Origin: Siphonodentalium dalli | Taxonomy: Eukaryota > Mollusca > Scaphopoda > Gadilida > Siphonodentaliidae | Reading direction: 5' to 3' | DNA length: 64,000 nucleotides | Assembly: GCA_032622095.1 (NCBI GenBank) | Contig: CP136069.1 | Location: 128,819,123 to 128,883,122, forward strand | Part shown: one piece after another, positions 1 through 12,039 of the stretch | How positions within the stretch are numbered: position 1 is the first letter of the stretch | Layout of the letters: each line of letters begins with the position of its first letter | The notes under the pieces: model-generated | The model's database searches: none | Told to the model about the DNA's origin: nothing | What the model saw: the letters and a program-made list of their open reading frames with translations, nothing else | Program-made: the position numbers and the translations under genes

Positions 1-490
1 AGCACGTAAATATTGCTCGGGGGAGAGCACCACATTTCTAGGAATAGATCCTCCACAGTGGATTATCAGATGCATGTAAGTATGCAGACTTATGATAACA
101 ATCAAATCCATATTAAATATTATCTCATTTCCTTTCACACGGTATAGTCTCTCCAGAACCATGCAGTATTGATCAACTGAGGTGCATCAGTTGGAAAATA
201 AAGCTTTGAGATACACGTTGATCGTGTTGAGTTGTGGTGATTTTAGTTTATTTAAACAAATATTAAAACTTCCTAGGGTCCGATGATTTGATCCAGTAGA
301 GTGCCGGAGTAGACCCCTTAGAAATTCATAGTGGACCTACTTTCCCTTATAAATTAAAACAAATAAATGATTTTATGACGTTTATATAAATAGGAGAATG
401 TTGCACGTCGACTGATTTGGGTTGGCCTCTTGACAGCCGATTACGACATTAATGCTTTGGAAACGGGCCAGATTATTTATATAAATTATT
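1..490. other. No gene recognised
   Basis: AT-rich sequence without a convincing open frame or repeat structure. A short stretch near 190-210 (AGTTGGAAAATAAAGCTT) recurs near 62745-62765 next to the second large inverted-repeat element, so part of this end may be repeat-derived. The meaning of the match is unknown. Confidence 0.4.
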
Positions 491-516
491 TATATAAATT
501 TAACACAATATATTCA

Positions 517-522
517 TTTATT
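517..522 (-). terminator. Polyadenylation signal AATAAA (minus strand)
   Basis: The plus strand reads TTTATT here, giving AATAAA on the minus strand a few bases after the TAA stop at 526-528. This supports a gene end reading right to left. AATAAA is common by chance in AT-rich DNA, so the signal counts only together with the open frame and acceptor upstream. Confidence 0.4.
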
Positions 523-525
523 CAA

Positions 526-717
526 TTATAACTTTGTCATCCCCTGCTCTAAGATAAATTGAAATACAGGGAGGAAACATATCTGTGGTCTATCCGATAA
601 CTGGGGCGGGTCATCCAGTTCCATGACCAAACAATTTAAAGAACTCATACATGTATCTTGTATATACGCCCGTTTAATAGAAACAGTCTCATTATGTGAT
701 CGCACAAAGGGTCGCCG
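526..717 (-). CDS. Probable terminal coding exon, unknown protein
   Basis: On the minus strand a pyrimidine-rich acceptor (CTTTTTTCAG) ends at 718 and is followed by a 63-codon frame running to TAA at 526-528, then AATAAA almost at once. The peptide starts RRPFVRSHNETVSIKRAY and ends FILEQGMTKL. It has a balanced soluble composition with two Cys and an acidic, proline-containing stretch (MELDDPPQLSDRPQ). The open frame continues past 717 into a G-tract-rich repeat with no plausible protein composition, which is why the acceptor at 718 is preferred as exon start. No domain is recognised. Upstream exons would lie above 720 on the minus strand and were not located. The reading rests on acceptor, frame and poly(A) signal together; the alternative is a chance open frame. 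Confidence 0.42.
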   Translation of the reverse strand, partial: RRPFVRSHNETVSIKRAYIQDTCMSSLNCLVMELDDPPQLSDRPQICFLPVFQFILEQGMTKL

Positions 718-744
718 CTGAAAAAAGGCTGTATCTAAGATCGA

Positions 745-850
745 AATGTGCGTGCAGGAGTGAAGGAGAAGATCTCTCGATCTTTTCGACCATCCCGGAG
801 TTATCACCCCACCCCACCCCCCCCCCCCCCCCCCCCACCCGCAAAAACTC
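745..850. repeat. Repeat end with long C homopolymer
   Basis: GTGAAGGAGAAGATC and a C tract of more than 20 bases (about 815-837). The reverse complement of the first motif (GATCTTCTCCTTCACCC) recurs near 35503 and, slightly altered, near 6405, so this is an interspersed repeat end rather than gene sequence. Confidence 0.45.
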
Positions 851-995
851 CATATATGAAATGTGCGCCCACAGAGGCCCCTAACGCAATACGCAGACCC
901 CCTCAAACGCTGAATAAAGGCTCACAAAGGGAGCCTGTTTCAGCTGGTATACAACACAGTTAATGGAGATCTGGGACTATTATCCATATAATATG

Positions 996-1431
996 TGACT
1001 CGCCATATCAAATCCAGTCGTAAGTCGGGATTTTTTTACCCTGTGCCAATGCATTCTCTTATATGCGAGTCGACCATAGGTCGCCTCGCATATATAAGAG
1101 AATGCATTGCCCTAACAATTTTTTTTTCATTTGTTTTAAATAAATGTTTCTTACAATTTTTAGGACAAAAAATAAAAAACATACATTACCCTGCAGGGAG
1201 CCCCACACATATATAGAAGCATATAGAAGAGTGTCGTCTGCTCATGTTTGTCTGGGGCTCTGTATGGGTGAAATTATAAAATTGTTAAAGAATACAAGAA
1301 AAAAATTGTTAGGCCAATGCATTCTCTTATATATGCGAGGCGACCTATGATCGACTCGCATATATAAGAGAATGTATTGGCACAGGGTAAAAAAAATCCT
1401 GACTTACGACTGGATTTGATATGGCGGGTCA
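996..1431. mobile_element. Foldback MITE with a palindrome inside each terminal repeat
   Basis: Terminal inverted repeats begin TGACTCGCCATATCAAATCC on the left and mirror TGGATTTGATATGGCGGGTCA on the right. Inside each repeat sits a self-complementary block, at 1046-1110 and 1314-1380. Each has about 26-nt arms (GCATTCTCTTATATATGCGA) around a loop that is itself paired (CGACC ATA GGTCG). The two blocks are reverse complements of each other, so the element can fold at two scales. The interior holds an unremarkable 200-bp spacer. A close copy with the spacer reversed lies at 25671-26133. Confidence 0.85.
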
Positions 1432-1439
1432 AATATAAC

Positions 1440-2000
1440 ATTTATTTGATACATTTACCTAAAAACTGTACAAAAATATCTCTTTGACGGGCGTTCTATT
1501 TTTGCATTCCGGCTTATCTGACATCTAACATTACTTCGTACTCAGCAGACTGTCAAATAATGGAAATCTGCTTACCTTATTCTACGAAGCAGAGGATATG
1601 GAAACCAACAACAACAGTTTATGACCCTACCCCTTTCAGTTTATCAAAAACGGAAAATAGAGTTATTCCCCATTTACTGTGTGCTCTCATATTCTCGCCT
1701 TGCGTATCAAACCTTTGAGTTACTCAGTTAGCCAACAGATGCTGAGTTGGATGGAAAATTATCAAGAGACGCAAATCGACTGGCGCATTTATACAAAACT
1801 TTGATATAGCACATAAGGATATTCCGATGACACTCAATCCCTAATGCCATTGCCATCATCTATATTGTGTCCACAGAGGTGGTGGTATTAATACTTGACA
1901 GAAAATAGCTTATAAATATAGAAAACTGGGCGAAAGCTTTTTGCTGTTGAGGAACACTTTATCGAACCATGCTCCAAAGCGGTCCTTAAATAGGTTCCTT
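1440..2000. other. No gene recognised
   Basis: Unique-looking AT-rich sequence with no long open frame, strong hairpin or tandem repeat that I can see. Confidence 0.4.
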
Positions 2001-2004
2001 ATTA

Positions 2005-2350
2005 TGCCCCGACCCTCCTAAGGAGGATTCGGGGGTATAAAGTGGAGACCTCCGTCCATCCGTCGTACCATCCGCCCGTCCGTAACAAACATTTCACAAC
2101 CAGCGGAAGTATCAATATATATAGTCAAATTTGGATGTCCTTTGGTATGCCGGGCGACCAGGATTGTGGAAAGGATCTCCACATATAGTGCAGGTTTTGT
2201 CCGCACTTTTTTATCTTTATTATTGGATTGTGTTGTCCTTTAGCATGGTGATAGCACAGGTTGGGGAAAGGATATCCACACACGCGTCACCACTTTTAAA
2301 AATGGTAACATTCCATGCCCCAGTCCGTGGCGGGGGGGGGGGGGTGGGGG
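2005..2350. repeat. Interspersed repeat fragment, CCGTCC-rich, ending in G tract
   Basis: Contains a small hairpin (CCCTCCTAAGGAGG), degenerate GTCCATCCGTC / CCCGTCCGT motifs, an internal near-duplication around GGAAAGGATCTCCACA / GGAAAGGATATCCACA (about 2169 and 2264), and a G homopolymer near 2331-2343. Similar CCGTCCGTCC-bearing repeats are common in marine invertebrates. The family assignment is uncertain. Confidence 0.35.
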
Positions 2351-2389
2351 TAGGACAAATATGATATCACTGACGAACATTAATTTTTT

Positions 2390-3830
2390 TTACCACCGAA
2401 TAAATGCAAAAAGTGAAAGATTGGAGAATAGATACACAATACGTAGGTCATAAGTACCAGATGTATGTGAATGTAACCAAAAATAGTGTTGCAGTATCGT
2501 ATTCCCAGGTCTGTAAATCGGAGATAGTTCATGGGCCAACATAATTTCTGAGAGAGGTATATGTATTTGTAAGTGGTACATCACAATTTCCTAAAAAAAT
2601 ACCCGCAAAAAAAAAATCCTCTGACCTGTAATCCGAACCTTGAAAGTACAAGACACAGCGAATCATTGGAGCATGATGGTGATGCATGTGGGCCATATTC
2701 TAAGATGCCCTGCCCGATTTTACACCGCCAATTAAACTGCTTCGGGTTGAGAAAAACCTTTCAAAGCTCAGAGGTATTAGATTCCGATTTTTTTAAAATC
2801 TATTTATTTCTACACCTTAAAATGATATGAAACACTCCGGTAGGGTGATCAAATATAAATGGAGAATAATCTTATTCAAGTAGTAATTTTTTGTAATATT
2901 ATATCCAAATTGACAACAAACACCGTCATTCTTATATATTAATTAAATGCAGTGACTCTCGATGGCGAAATAGTTTTCGTTAGTTTATCGCCGATAAATG
3001 CGTCCCGAATCGAGTATTAAATATTTACAATTGAGCGTAGTTCAGACGATGTTTTCTATGGAGTGCATGGTATACGGTCGATTTGCTTCAGATTTTCGGC
3101 AATGTTAGTAGAATGCTACTTCCTCCAATTGACGTAGCGCCTGGATACCAACTGATAAGTTTTACTCACCAGAACAAGTACCGGTACATAATATGTCTTT
3201 AAATTGCAAAAATTCTACCGGAAATATTTACGGACATGTGCGGACGCCGTAAGAGAGTTTGGAGGTCGCGTTTAGCGGTGATCGGAAATGATTATCTGAG
3301 GAAAAGATGACGAAAATTATCGACAGAAACAAAATTGACAGTATCTCGTGATAGCTGCCATCGGATACATATGTATACTTATTTCCGATTCTGTAATCAT
3401 GTTTTATGCATGAACATAGACAAGTTATAATACCATGCCGACCACACACGAAAGAAGATGCCTGTTTACATTTGTGACGACACGTGCTGTGGAATTAAAG
3501 GTCAAACCAGGCATCTGAATTCTTTGATGAGGTATGAAATTCGAGGTGTAACAAATAGATATATCATTAGAAATCGAACATAATAGATCTGAGATTTGAA
3601 TGATGGATTTCTCGACTCAAGTCAGTACTTTCACCTCGAAGCATAAAATTTATAATCTGGGGGTGTTAAATCGCACAGGGCATCTTTACGACAATAATAT
3701 ATATTTAATACAATCTTGGATCATTTTGAACAAAGTGTATGGCCATGTGCTAAACTTTAGTATCTAGATCTATATGGATGGAAAAGTTATTTTGCCAGCA
3801 GTGATGACATTGCATGCGGTGAGCGGTTTT
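2390..3830. other. No gene recognised; isolated splice-like sites only
   Basis: No repeat family of this window is evident. A minus-strand frame at 2390-2584 follows a good acceptor (CTCTCTCAG) and a strong minus-strand donor (GTGAGTAA) occurs near 3157. Neither can be joined to a convincing exon, so no gene is called. Confidence 0.35.
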
Positions 3831-3834
3831 TTGT

Positions 3835-4160
3835 TGGGGTCCAACTTTCATTCCCAAGTTGGTGAACTTTCATTTCCACCCATTGGTTAAGTTTTTCAAC
3901 TGGTATACCCTAAGATTTCCAACTGTTGGAATTTTCCGATCTGAAACTCCAGAAGGTTGGAATATTTTTCAATGCGACGGCCATTTCAGGCCAAATATGT
4001 TGCACAACATTGGAAACTATGCGTGTTTTTGTCTAAAAACAACAAAACAACAATTTTCTCCCTAAATACTTGTTGGAAAATCAAACTATCAACCATTTAA
4101 CCTATTTTGTGTCATTAACTGATGTGTCATGCATGAAGTTTCCCATTCTTGAAACATTTG
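3835..4160. mobile_element. Fragment of the CAGGGACG hAT-like family
   Basis: Repeated TTGGAA / TTCCAAC motifs (for example AGATTTCCAACTGTTGG) and the phrase CGGCCATTTCAGGCC match the interior of the intact element at 18073-19023. Both termini are missing, so this is an old fragment. Confidence 0.55.
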
Positions 4161-4500
4161 GCCATAGTTATTAGTTAATTGGGGTCTAAAACGTGAAGTG
4201 AGACTCAATGAAGATAAAACATACATTCAAGGTATTTTGGTGCTATACAGTATACATATCACATGAAAACCCTGTTATATCATTTAAAAGGCCATTACAT
4301 ATTTCTGTATCTCTCACTAATTATGAATAGACGCGTGTTTCCCGGGCAGCGCGTGCAAATGGGTTGCATATCACTTGGCATCGCGCCAACAAAATTACCT
4401 CGCGTCATTACATTGATTCAGGCGGATTAATACTATAAATTAAAAGCCGCGCATGACACCAACACCATACAGTACGAACTGATTGATTTGTTCATTACAG

Positions 4501-4931
4501 TTAGATTCTTGTCCAACTTCGTTGCACTAACGAAACTAGAGCGCGCAATATATACTGTCATATATACGGTTATAATGAGCCACCGCTGTAGATGTATGCA
4601 TTTTGCAGCTTCTTTTAAGGATAATGATTTGTTAAAAAGGCTTAAAGCTCTAGTTTTTTATGTGATATACAAGGTCTTCAACTCGTTATGTTGGGATATG
4701 AGATTTTATGAAACTCGTTTGATAACTTTTATTCACAACTCGATCCTCTCTATATCCAATCCAAATACAGACAGCTACTTCAGCGCAAAAACAGTCAGTT
4801 GGGATTCATGCGGAGCGCTCAGAAATTGGCGCATTGGAACCATTGTATCTCGAAGGATCAAACAATGTATTACAAGATACACCCTGCATGTCACCACGTC
4901 CCTTATGACAGTCAGCTTAATATCATTATGA
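4501..4931 (+). CDS. Candidate terminal exon, unknown
   Basis: A pyrimidine-rich acceptor (TTTGTTCATTACAG) ends at 4500 and is followed by about 143 codons without a stop, unusually long for this AT-rich sequence. The peptide begins with RFLSNFVALTKLERAIYTVI and includes a hydrophobic stretch (LVFYVIYKVFNSLCW). A second frame (4712-4981) is also open and reads equally like protein (QKLAHWNHCISKDQTMYYK), so frame choice is not secure. No domain is recognised and no poly(A) signal is close. It could be chance, a decayed element, or a real exon. Confidence 0.27.
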
Positions 4932-4999
4932 AGATCGATGACAGCAAATATGTATCATTGGCCTTGCAAGTACTAACATAACAACTTGGAAATCGGGTG

Positions 5000-5420
5000 C
5001 ATCCGCTCTGAAATATCGGCGCTATTCTCTGAAAATATTTACGATGACAGTTTGGATGTTAAATCGATAGCCGGATAGGTGCATAACTACTTCCAGACAG
5101 TGGTTCGACCACTTAAAAAAAACATCATTGACGTCCGTTGTCACTTCAGTATGAAAGTGGGTTGATTCGGAAGGTTATTTCAATGAGGATGTCGTTGATT
5201 TTCGTCCGCATCTGACACCAGGCATTTAATTCCGCGTTTTAATATTTATGTTCACCACAATTCTTTGATAACAATTTCTTTAAAAGGTTCTGCGTGTCGT
5301 TCAGAAATTTCAACGTATTGTTAATATATGACATATAGTCTACTTCAACACGGTGTATTCGTCTCTGAGCCTGGGGTGACATTGTATGTGATTATAAATG
5401 ATATTCAGAGTTTCAGACCA
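5000..5420. other. No gene recognised
   Basis: No repeat family or persuasive frame seen on either strand. Confidence 0.35.
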
Positions 5421-5422
5421 CA

Positions 5423-5782
5423 CCGATTCGATGTTCCCCATATTATCAGATTCCAACAACAACAATTTTTTTTAAATGTCGCTTCAGTTATCAGAATCGA
5501 TTAATTGCCCCAAAATAATGCAAACCACAGTCAACTATAGCACAAAAAAGCCACTTGATTTTAGAGTTATCCATCTTCATCCGCAATTTGGTCTTCTCGT
5601 CGACTTTTACTGGGCCACTAAATATTCCAGGTGCATGGTGAAAAATAATAGATTTAAAAAATCGACATCTGATCACTCTGAACTTTGCTGGATGGGTTCC
5701 TCGACACGAATTAAATATTGTTTACCCCTGAAGCCAAATAAACAGTAATTGAGGGGCGCTTAATCGGATCGAGTACCTTTAA
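5423..5782 (+). mobile_element. MITE-A copy (left end truncated)
   Basis: Shares with the other copies the blocks CCCCATATTATCAGATTCC, ATCAGAATCGATTAATTGCC, TTTTAGAGTTATCCATCTTC and the right end ATCGGATCGAGTACCTTTAA. The left terminal TTAAAGGTACTC is lost. TTAA at 5779-5782 is followed by CCCATTCTGTGCG, which may be the start of a separate TTAACCC-type element. Confidence 0.8.
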
Positions 5783-5839
5783 CCCATTCTGTGCGTCAAA
5801 AAGATAGAGAGTAGTTGGGCGCGAAGCGTCCGGATGGTC

Positions 5840-6420
5840 GAACAGATCAGGGGGGGGGGGGGGGTCGGAAAAAAAATTCAGGCACGTATGGCATTTTTTC
5901 CCTTTCGATCATTTGTTGTACCCACCCACCCCCACCGCCAAATTTTTTTCCGTTTTTGACAGTTTTTACCGACCATTTTTTGACACCCACCCCCCTTTTA
6001 ACACTAAAACAGAGATTTGCGGGGGGAAATTCACTGTAAACAGCTGTATATGAATTTCTGTGCATACTATTTATCATGGATGTTAACATGGACATGTAAA
6101 TAGGAATGAGTCATTTTGAGGTCATTTGGCCAAAAAAACATGGCTGCCAGCGGCCATCTTGGATTTCAAAATTTGCAACAAAATACAACACGATAACTGC
6201 CTGCAGTCAGTTTACAGTTAGAATTACATTATTTCTCTCATTCAAAGTGGTTTTGAAGCCCAACTCATTGCCAAAACACTAAAAAACAAGCAGGAATTTT
6301 TTTTTTTAGTTGCGGAAAAAATTGCTTGTTGGTGGCTTTGACCACCCACCACCCCGGCATACGGAATTTTTTTTTCACCCCCCCCCCCCCTGAACAGATC
6401 GGGTAATCTTCTCCTTCACC
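5840..6420. repeat. Homopolymer-rich repeat with related ends
   Basis: GAACAGATCAGG plus a G tract at about 5850-5864 on the left. A long T run, a C tract (about 6379-6391) and CTGAACAGATCGGGTAATC on the right. In between are runs of CCCACC and TTTTTTT. The paired GAACAGATC and homopolymers suggest one element of unknown class. A copy of the 165-bp array motif (GCGGCCATCTTGGA) lies inside it at about 6140-6180. Confidence 0.4.
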
Positions 6421-6779
6421 CCAGGCTGTGCTAAATGGATTCACCCATTCAGTTATAAAGGTTATACACTGAGAGGTATATTATTCATTTGGAGGACTGT
6501 TCGGGTAATAAAAGCAGACGACAGACAGAAAAACAGATAAAACAAGAGCAGAATTATTCATATTCATTGGTGGGAAATGTGCAGATAATAATTAAGATGA
6601 CCGTTTTTTTTAACTGATCATCTGGACATTTGCTCGTCAATGAATATATAGTATAGAAAGGGATAAACAAACGTTTCTTGCATTTATTATCAGAACCTGT
6701 TCCACCAATTAAAGGTCCACTTAATTTGGAACCCCCAGATCACATTATTAGCTCAACTTTACTTTGTAAAGTTTGGGTT

Positions 6780-8215
6780 ATTGCCATGGCTTGGTATCCG
6801 TGGTCCGTATGTTTGTGCGTGTGTGATTCGTCAACAATTCCCTTTCGTACGGGCTACAGATCGTACATTTGGTCGGATCATCATGAAATTTGTCATGGAT
6901 GTTAATATTAACATGTAGATGGGCACGAGTAATTTTGGAGTCGATCCGCCATAAAGCTTGGCCGCCGGCAGCCATCTTGGAGTTAACTCTTTGCATAACT
7001 AAATTGTTTGGCACGGACTACATGTCATACCTTTGGTTGGATCAAAATGAAATTTATCATGTATGTTAACAATGACATGTAGATGGGAACGAGTCATTTT
7101 GGGGTCATTCGCCATAAAACATGCCCACCGGCAGCCATCTTGGATTTTACTCTTTGCATGACTATATCCTTTGGCACGGGCTACAGGTCATACCTTTGGT
7201 CGGATCATTATAAAATTTATCATGGGTGTTGATATATAGATGGGAACGAGTCATTTTGGGGTCATTTGGCAAAAAAATACATGGCCGCCAGTGGCCATCT
7301 TGGATTTCAAAATTCAATCCATTAGCACGGGCTACAGGCCGGAGTGTTCGTCTGATAATCATGAAGTTAATATTGACATGTAGATGGGAACGAGTCATTT
7401 TGCGGTCATTCGGCCATAAAAAATGGCCACCGGCAGCCATCTTGGATTTTACTCTTTGGATGACTAAATCCTTGGACACAGGCTACAGGTCGTATCTTTG
7501 GTCGGATCATCGTGAAATTTGTAATGGATGTTAATATTTACATGTAAATGGGAACGAGTAATTTTGGGGTCATTCGGCATTGGCTGCCAGTGGCCCTCTT
7601 GAATTTCAACATTCAATCCATTAGCACGGGCTGCAGACAGTGCTGTTTGTTTCATCATCATTTTGGGGTCATTCCGCCAAAAACATGGCCGCCAGCAGCC
7701 ATCTTGGATTTGACTATGCATGACTAAATCCTTTGTCACAGGCTACAGGTCGTACATTTGGTAGAATCATCATGAAATTTTTCATGAATGTTAATATTGA
7801 CATGTAGTTGACCAATGTATTGACCAAGTCATTTTTGGGTCATTCGTCCATAAAACATGGCCGCTAGCAGCCATCTTGGATTTTACTCTTTGCATGACTA
7901 AATCCATTGGCATGGGCTACAGGTCGTACCTTTGGTCGGATCATTATAAAATTTGTCATAGCTGTTTACATTGAAATATAGATGGGATACGAGTCATTTT
8001 GGGGTCATTTGGCTGTAAAACATGTCCGCTGGCAGCCATCTTGGATTTTACTCTTTCCATGACTAAATCCTTTGGCACACCCTATATTCCATCTCCCTCG
8101 GCGATCATCACCAAACTTCATATTAATCTTGATATTGGTCTACTAGATGGAAGCTAACAAACGTTTTTGAATTTCATTCAAAAACATAGCCGCCAGCAAC
8201 CATCTTGGATTTTAC
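6780..8215. repeat. Degenerate tandem array, about 165-bp unit, each with CCATCTTGG
   Basis: Nine diverged units, each with GCAGCCATCTTGGATTTTA, TTTGGCACGGGCTACAGGTC, a GGATCATCATGAAATTT block, GACATGTAGATGGGAACGAG and CATTTTGGGGTCATT. The CATCTTGG motifs lie near 6972, 7134, 7296, 7434, 7585 (mutated), 7697, 7870, 8035 and 8205, giving spacings mostly of 112-173 bp. The reverse strand reads CCAAGATGGC, which fits the vertebrate YY1 consensus; that is a motif match only. Frames running through the array are a by-product of the repeat. Confidence 0.85.
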
Positions 8216-8372
8216 TTTATACCGGTATATATATATATCTTCATGTTGATAATCTAGTATTACTTAGATATTTAAATTTTCCGTATTTCTAATCGCTCCA
8301 TTGACTGTAACACATGAAATGATTCCCTTTCCAAGTTGAGCTTCAATGTCACTGACACTTTCATATAAAATA

Positions 8373-8836
8373 CCAGCTGATGTACCCGACTTTGTCCGGG
8401 CTATTTAGATATTTCTTTGTGATCGCACAGCGTCTGGACAAACTATTGATCGATCGGTCCAGAAACATGCCTATATGAACGTATATATGAGCGAGGTCAA
8501 AGTCAAGGACATGTCGCACCTGAAATTGGACCCACCCATATTGTTCTCGGGATCAAAGTAGGCCTACATACCAAATTTGGGTCGGAACGGTCGTGGTCCA
8601 GAAACATGGCTATATGAACGGGGTCAAGGTCAAGGACTCGGTCGCACGCGAAATTGGACCCGCCCATTATTGTTCCCGGGATCAAAATAGGCCTACATAC
8701 CAAATTTGGGTCGGAAAGGTCGAGCAGTTTCGAGTATATAACATACGTATACATACATACATACATACATACATACATACAAACATTCATACATACATAC
8801 ATACAGACTGACAGAAGTTCCAAAATATATAATAGA
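8373..8836 (+). mobile_element. Helentron-like unit 0 (type-A 5' end)
   Basis: Starts with a short hairpin (CCCGACTTTGTCCGGGC) like units 4 and 5. Internally it has two copies of GGTCAAAGTCAAGGAC / GGTCAAGGTCAAGGAC with GAAATTGGACCC. It ends with a (TACA)n microsatellite (8755-8803) and a terminal CCAAAATATATAATAGA immediately before CTAG of the next unit. Microsatellite near the 3' end, 5' hairpin and tandem head-to-tail packing resemble non-autonomous Helentrons (HINE/DINE-1, bivalve pearl). That class is inferred. Confidence 0.55.
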
Positions 8837-9649
8837 CTAGCAGGTTAGCCCGCCACTGGCGGCGTTCGTCAGAAACATGACAATTTATAAATTTGTTAAT
8901 TAATTGTTTAATTAATTTTCAATTAATTTTTTAATTAATTTTTTAATTAATTTTTTAATTTAAATTAATTTTTTTCAATGAGTTAATATTCATTTTTTGT
9001 TTATAACATGAGTTAATTGTGCATTTTTAATTTACTGGATTTTTTAATTCATTTTTTTGATTAATTTTTTAATTTAATTTTCGGTTTTTCAATATTTTAC
9101 CCGATTAGACCTTATTTTACCCGATTACGGTGAAGAAGACATAAAAATCACACAACACGCAGTACCCGTCCCTAAAAGAGCTATGATTTAAGGTACATCG
9201 GGCGGAAAAACTGACCCGATGGAAATTTCCCCCGTTCCTAGGAACGACAGACATAAGAATCACACAACACGTTAATTATGCCTTTTTAATCGAGATAAAT
9301 GCATTTCGCGTTTTGCATCCGTAGTTTCGTACGCATGGTTAACCGTTTAGCAACGCCGATGGCAATAACGAGCGTTAGTCGGTTAACAACTCCAAATATG
9401 GTCGATATAAAGATCGTTAATGCCTTAACCCCCGAAGTGCCGTTTGCGGTGATCTTGATGATTGGGAGTGGAGAATGAGTGCTCAGAGCTTGTCCAAAAT
9501 GCGACGTCGACGATCCCCATGGGTTTTTACCCTTATATACGAAATTTTAGCTCGATCCGCGCAGCCGTTTTCGATTCTATGAAGTACCCACACACACACA
9601 TATATACATACACATATATATATACGGAAGTCTCAAAATATATAGTAGA
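8837..9649 (+). mobile_element. Helentron-like unit 1 (type-B 5' end)
   Basis: Begins CTAGCAGGTTAGCCCGCCA with hairpin CCGCCACTGGCGG. A very AT-rich stretch follows (TTAATTAATTTTTT repeats, 8885-9090), then a GTTTTTACCC / GATTCTATGAAGTACCCA pre-tail, CA/TA microsatellite and TCTCAAAATATATAGTAGA. Confidence 0.6.
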
Positions 9650-11143
9650 CTAGCAGGTTAGCCCGCCACTGGCGGCATTCGTCACATGGCTTTGTTTCAG
9701 AAACATGACATTTTTGTAATTATTTTGTTTTTATTTATTTTTGTTTTTTAATTTTTTAATATGAATTTAATGTTTTTTAAATTTAATATATTTTGTTTCT
9801 GAATTGTTAAATTGTTTTAATTTTAAATTGTTTTAATTAAATTTTAAATTGTTTTAATTAATTTTTTTGTTTCTGGCGGAAAAATTTACCCGTAGAAATC
9901 ACCCCTTCCTAGGAACGACAGACAACGAATTCTTTGTTTCGTGAAATCTCTCTACGATAACATTGCATTGAATTGAAATTAAATTTTAAATTGTTTTAAT
10001 TAAATGTTTTGTTTCTGGCGGAAAAATTTACCCGTAGAAATCCCCCCTTCCTAAGAACGACAGACAACGCATTCTTTGTTTCGTGAAATCTCTCTACGAT
10101 AACATTGCATTGAATTTAAAACAAACGCTTCCCGTCGGGAAATCTGTCTGCATAATATTTCGAGTCTGCCGTACCCGTCGTAATGTCGTGAAATCTCTCT
10201 GCATAATAGATAACATTGCATTGAATCTGTTGTTGGCATTCAGGGCTTCGGGTCGTTGTTGTTGGCATCACGGCTTCCCGAAAACTCTCACATTGCCGAA
10301 AACGTGTATTTAGTAATATCGTTGTTGTTGATATTTACGGCTTGGGGGCTATTTTCTCGCCAACAATGTCGTTGGCGTTCACGGTTTGGGGCAGTGTGAA
10401 TAGCTGCGTGAGTTAGCAGGAATCGAGGGGTGTAAGTTTAGAGCTTGTTTATATGAATGTTTCAGTATTTCGAGCGATAACATTGCATTGAATCTGTTGT
10501 TGGCATTCAGGGCTTCGGGTCGTTGTTGTTGGCATCACGGCTCCCCGAAAACTCTCACATTGCCGAAAACGTGTATTTAGTAATATCGTTGTTGTTGATA
10601 TTTACGGCTTGGGGGTTATTTTCTCACCAACAATGTCGTTGGCGTTCACGGTTTGGGGTAGTGTGTATAGCTGCGTGAGTTAGCAGGAATCGAGGGGTGT
10701 AAGTTTAGAGCTTGTTTATATGAATGTTTCGGAAATAGACTAAGATTTTCAGCCGTAACAAAAAATGTATACATCAGAAAATGTAAATTCTATATTTTGC
10801 GAGGTATTAGCAAGTTTTGGCTCAACGGGTTTAGCAGTTTGAAGTGAATATGGATATAAAAATATACATATACAGATATAACAAAAATGTAGAGTTACTC
10901 CTCTTGGATCGCGAGCGAATATCAGTTAACCCCGAAGTGCCGATTGCGGTGAATTTGATGATTGGGAAGGGAGAGACGGTGCTCTGAGCTTCTCCAAAAC
11001 GCGACCACGCCCGTGTCGGTGGGATTTTACACTTACATACGAAATTTGAGCTCAATATGTACACGCGTTTTGGATTCTATGAAGTACCCACACACATATA
11101 TATATATATATATATACGTAGTTCTCAAAATATATAGTATAGA
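9650..11143 (+). mobile_element. Helentron-like unit 2 (type-B) with internal tandem duplications
   Basis: Same 5' module as unit 1 and the same pre-tail and tail (GATTCTATGAAGTACCCA, TA microsatellite, CTCAAAATATATAGTATAGA). Internally it carries a 142-bp duplication (about 9835-10113, TTTACCCGTAGAAATC in each copy) and a near-identical 267-bp duplication starting at 10209 and 10476. This explains its greater length. Confidence 0.6.
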
Positions 11144-12039
11144 CTAGCAGGTTAGCCCACCAATGGCGGCAATCGTCCCATGGCTTTGTTCGAAAAAGCA
11201 ATTGCAACAGCTTCCGAGACACGTGTGCTGCATTTTCACCAAATTTCGTTGAAATCAGCAAGATTTACCCGATTTGACCTTGAATTGACCATTTTGAAGG
11301 TCAAGGTCAGGTCCTGGTCATGATTTGACCCGTCCAAAAAGCTCCCCGGACAAATGTAGCCCTAGGTATAAAATTTCGTAGAAATCCGCCAGTTTTAAAT
11401 TACCCCATTTGACCTTGAATTGGCCATTTTGAAGGTCAAGGTCAAGTCAGTACCCATATGTAGCAAGTTTGGGCTCAATAGGTTGAGCCGTTTTCGATCG
11501 ATTCTATAAACCCGTCCCGAGTTGACCATTTTGCTTCCCAGATAGAATTTTTAGCAGTGTATCGAAGATAATATTTAACATAGGATTTGCCATTCAAATC
11601 GATTTATGTCGATAAAACTCATATTTTTCAAAAATTTTAAGCTGAGACTTCGTGTGTCTGCGTGTAATACTTATATATTCTTAAAATGACAGAGTCCAAC
11701 ACGTCATTATGTTTTTGATGAAAGAAATTTTTTCGATGCTAGATTTCGAGCGATAACGTTACGTTGAATTGTAAACAAACGCTCTTTTATAGCGACGCGT
11801 CATATATAAACGCTCATTAAATTATCACGTGATTAACCCCCGCAGTGCCGTTTTTGTGACTGAGAGTGGAGAACGGGTGCTCTGAGCTTCTCCAAAATGC
11901 CACGACGACCATTCCCGTGGGTTTTTACCCTTATATAGGAAGTTCGAGCCCGATCGGTGCAACCGTTTTCGATTCTATAAAGTACAAACATATATATATA
12001 TAGTCACATATATACGGAAGTCTCAAAATATATAGGAGA
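11144..12039 (+). mobile_element. Helentron-like unit 3 (type-B)
   Basis: Begins CTAGCAGGTTAGCCCACCAA. Contains two versions of TTTGAAGGTCAAGGTCA, then GGGTTTTTACCCTTATATAG, GATTCTATAAAGTAC, a TA microsatellite and TCTCAAAATATATAGGAGA. Confidence 0.6.

Noticed and set aside
696-917. Plus-strand frame 696-884 followed by AATAAA at 913
   Set aside because: It runs through a long C homopolymer and a repeat-end motif shared with 6405 and 35503; composition is proline runs.
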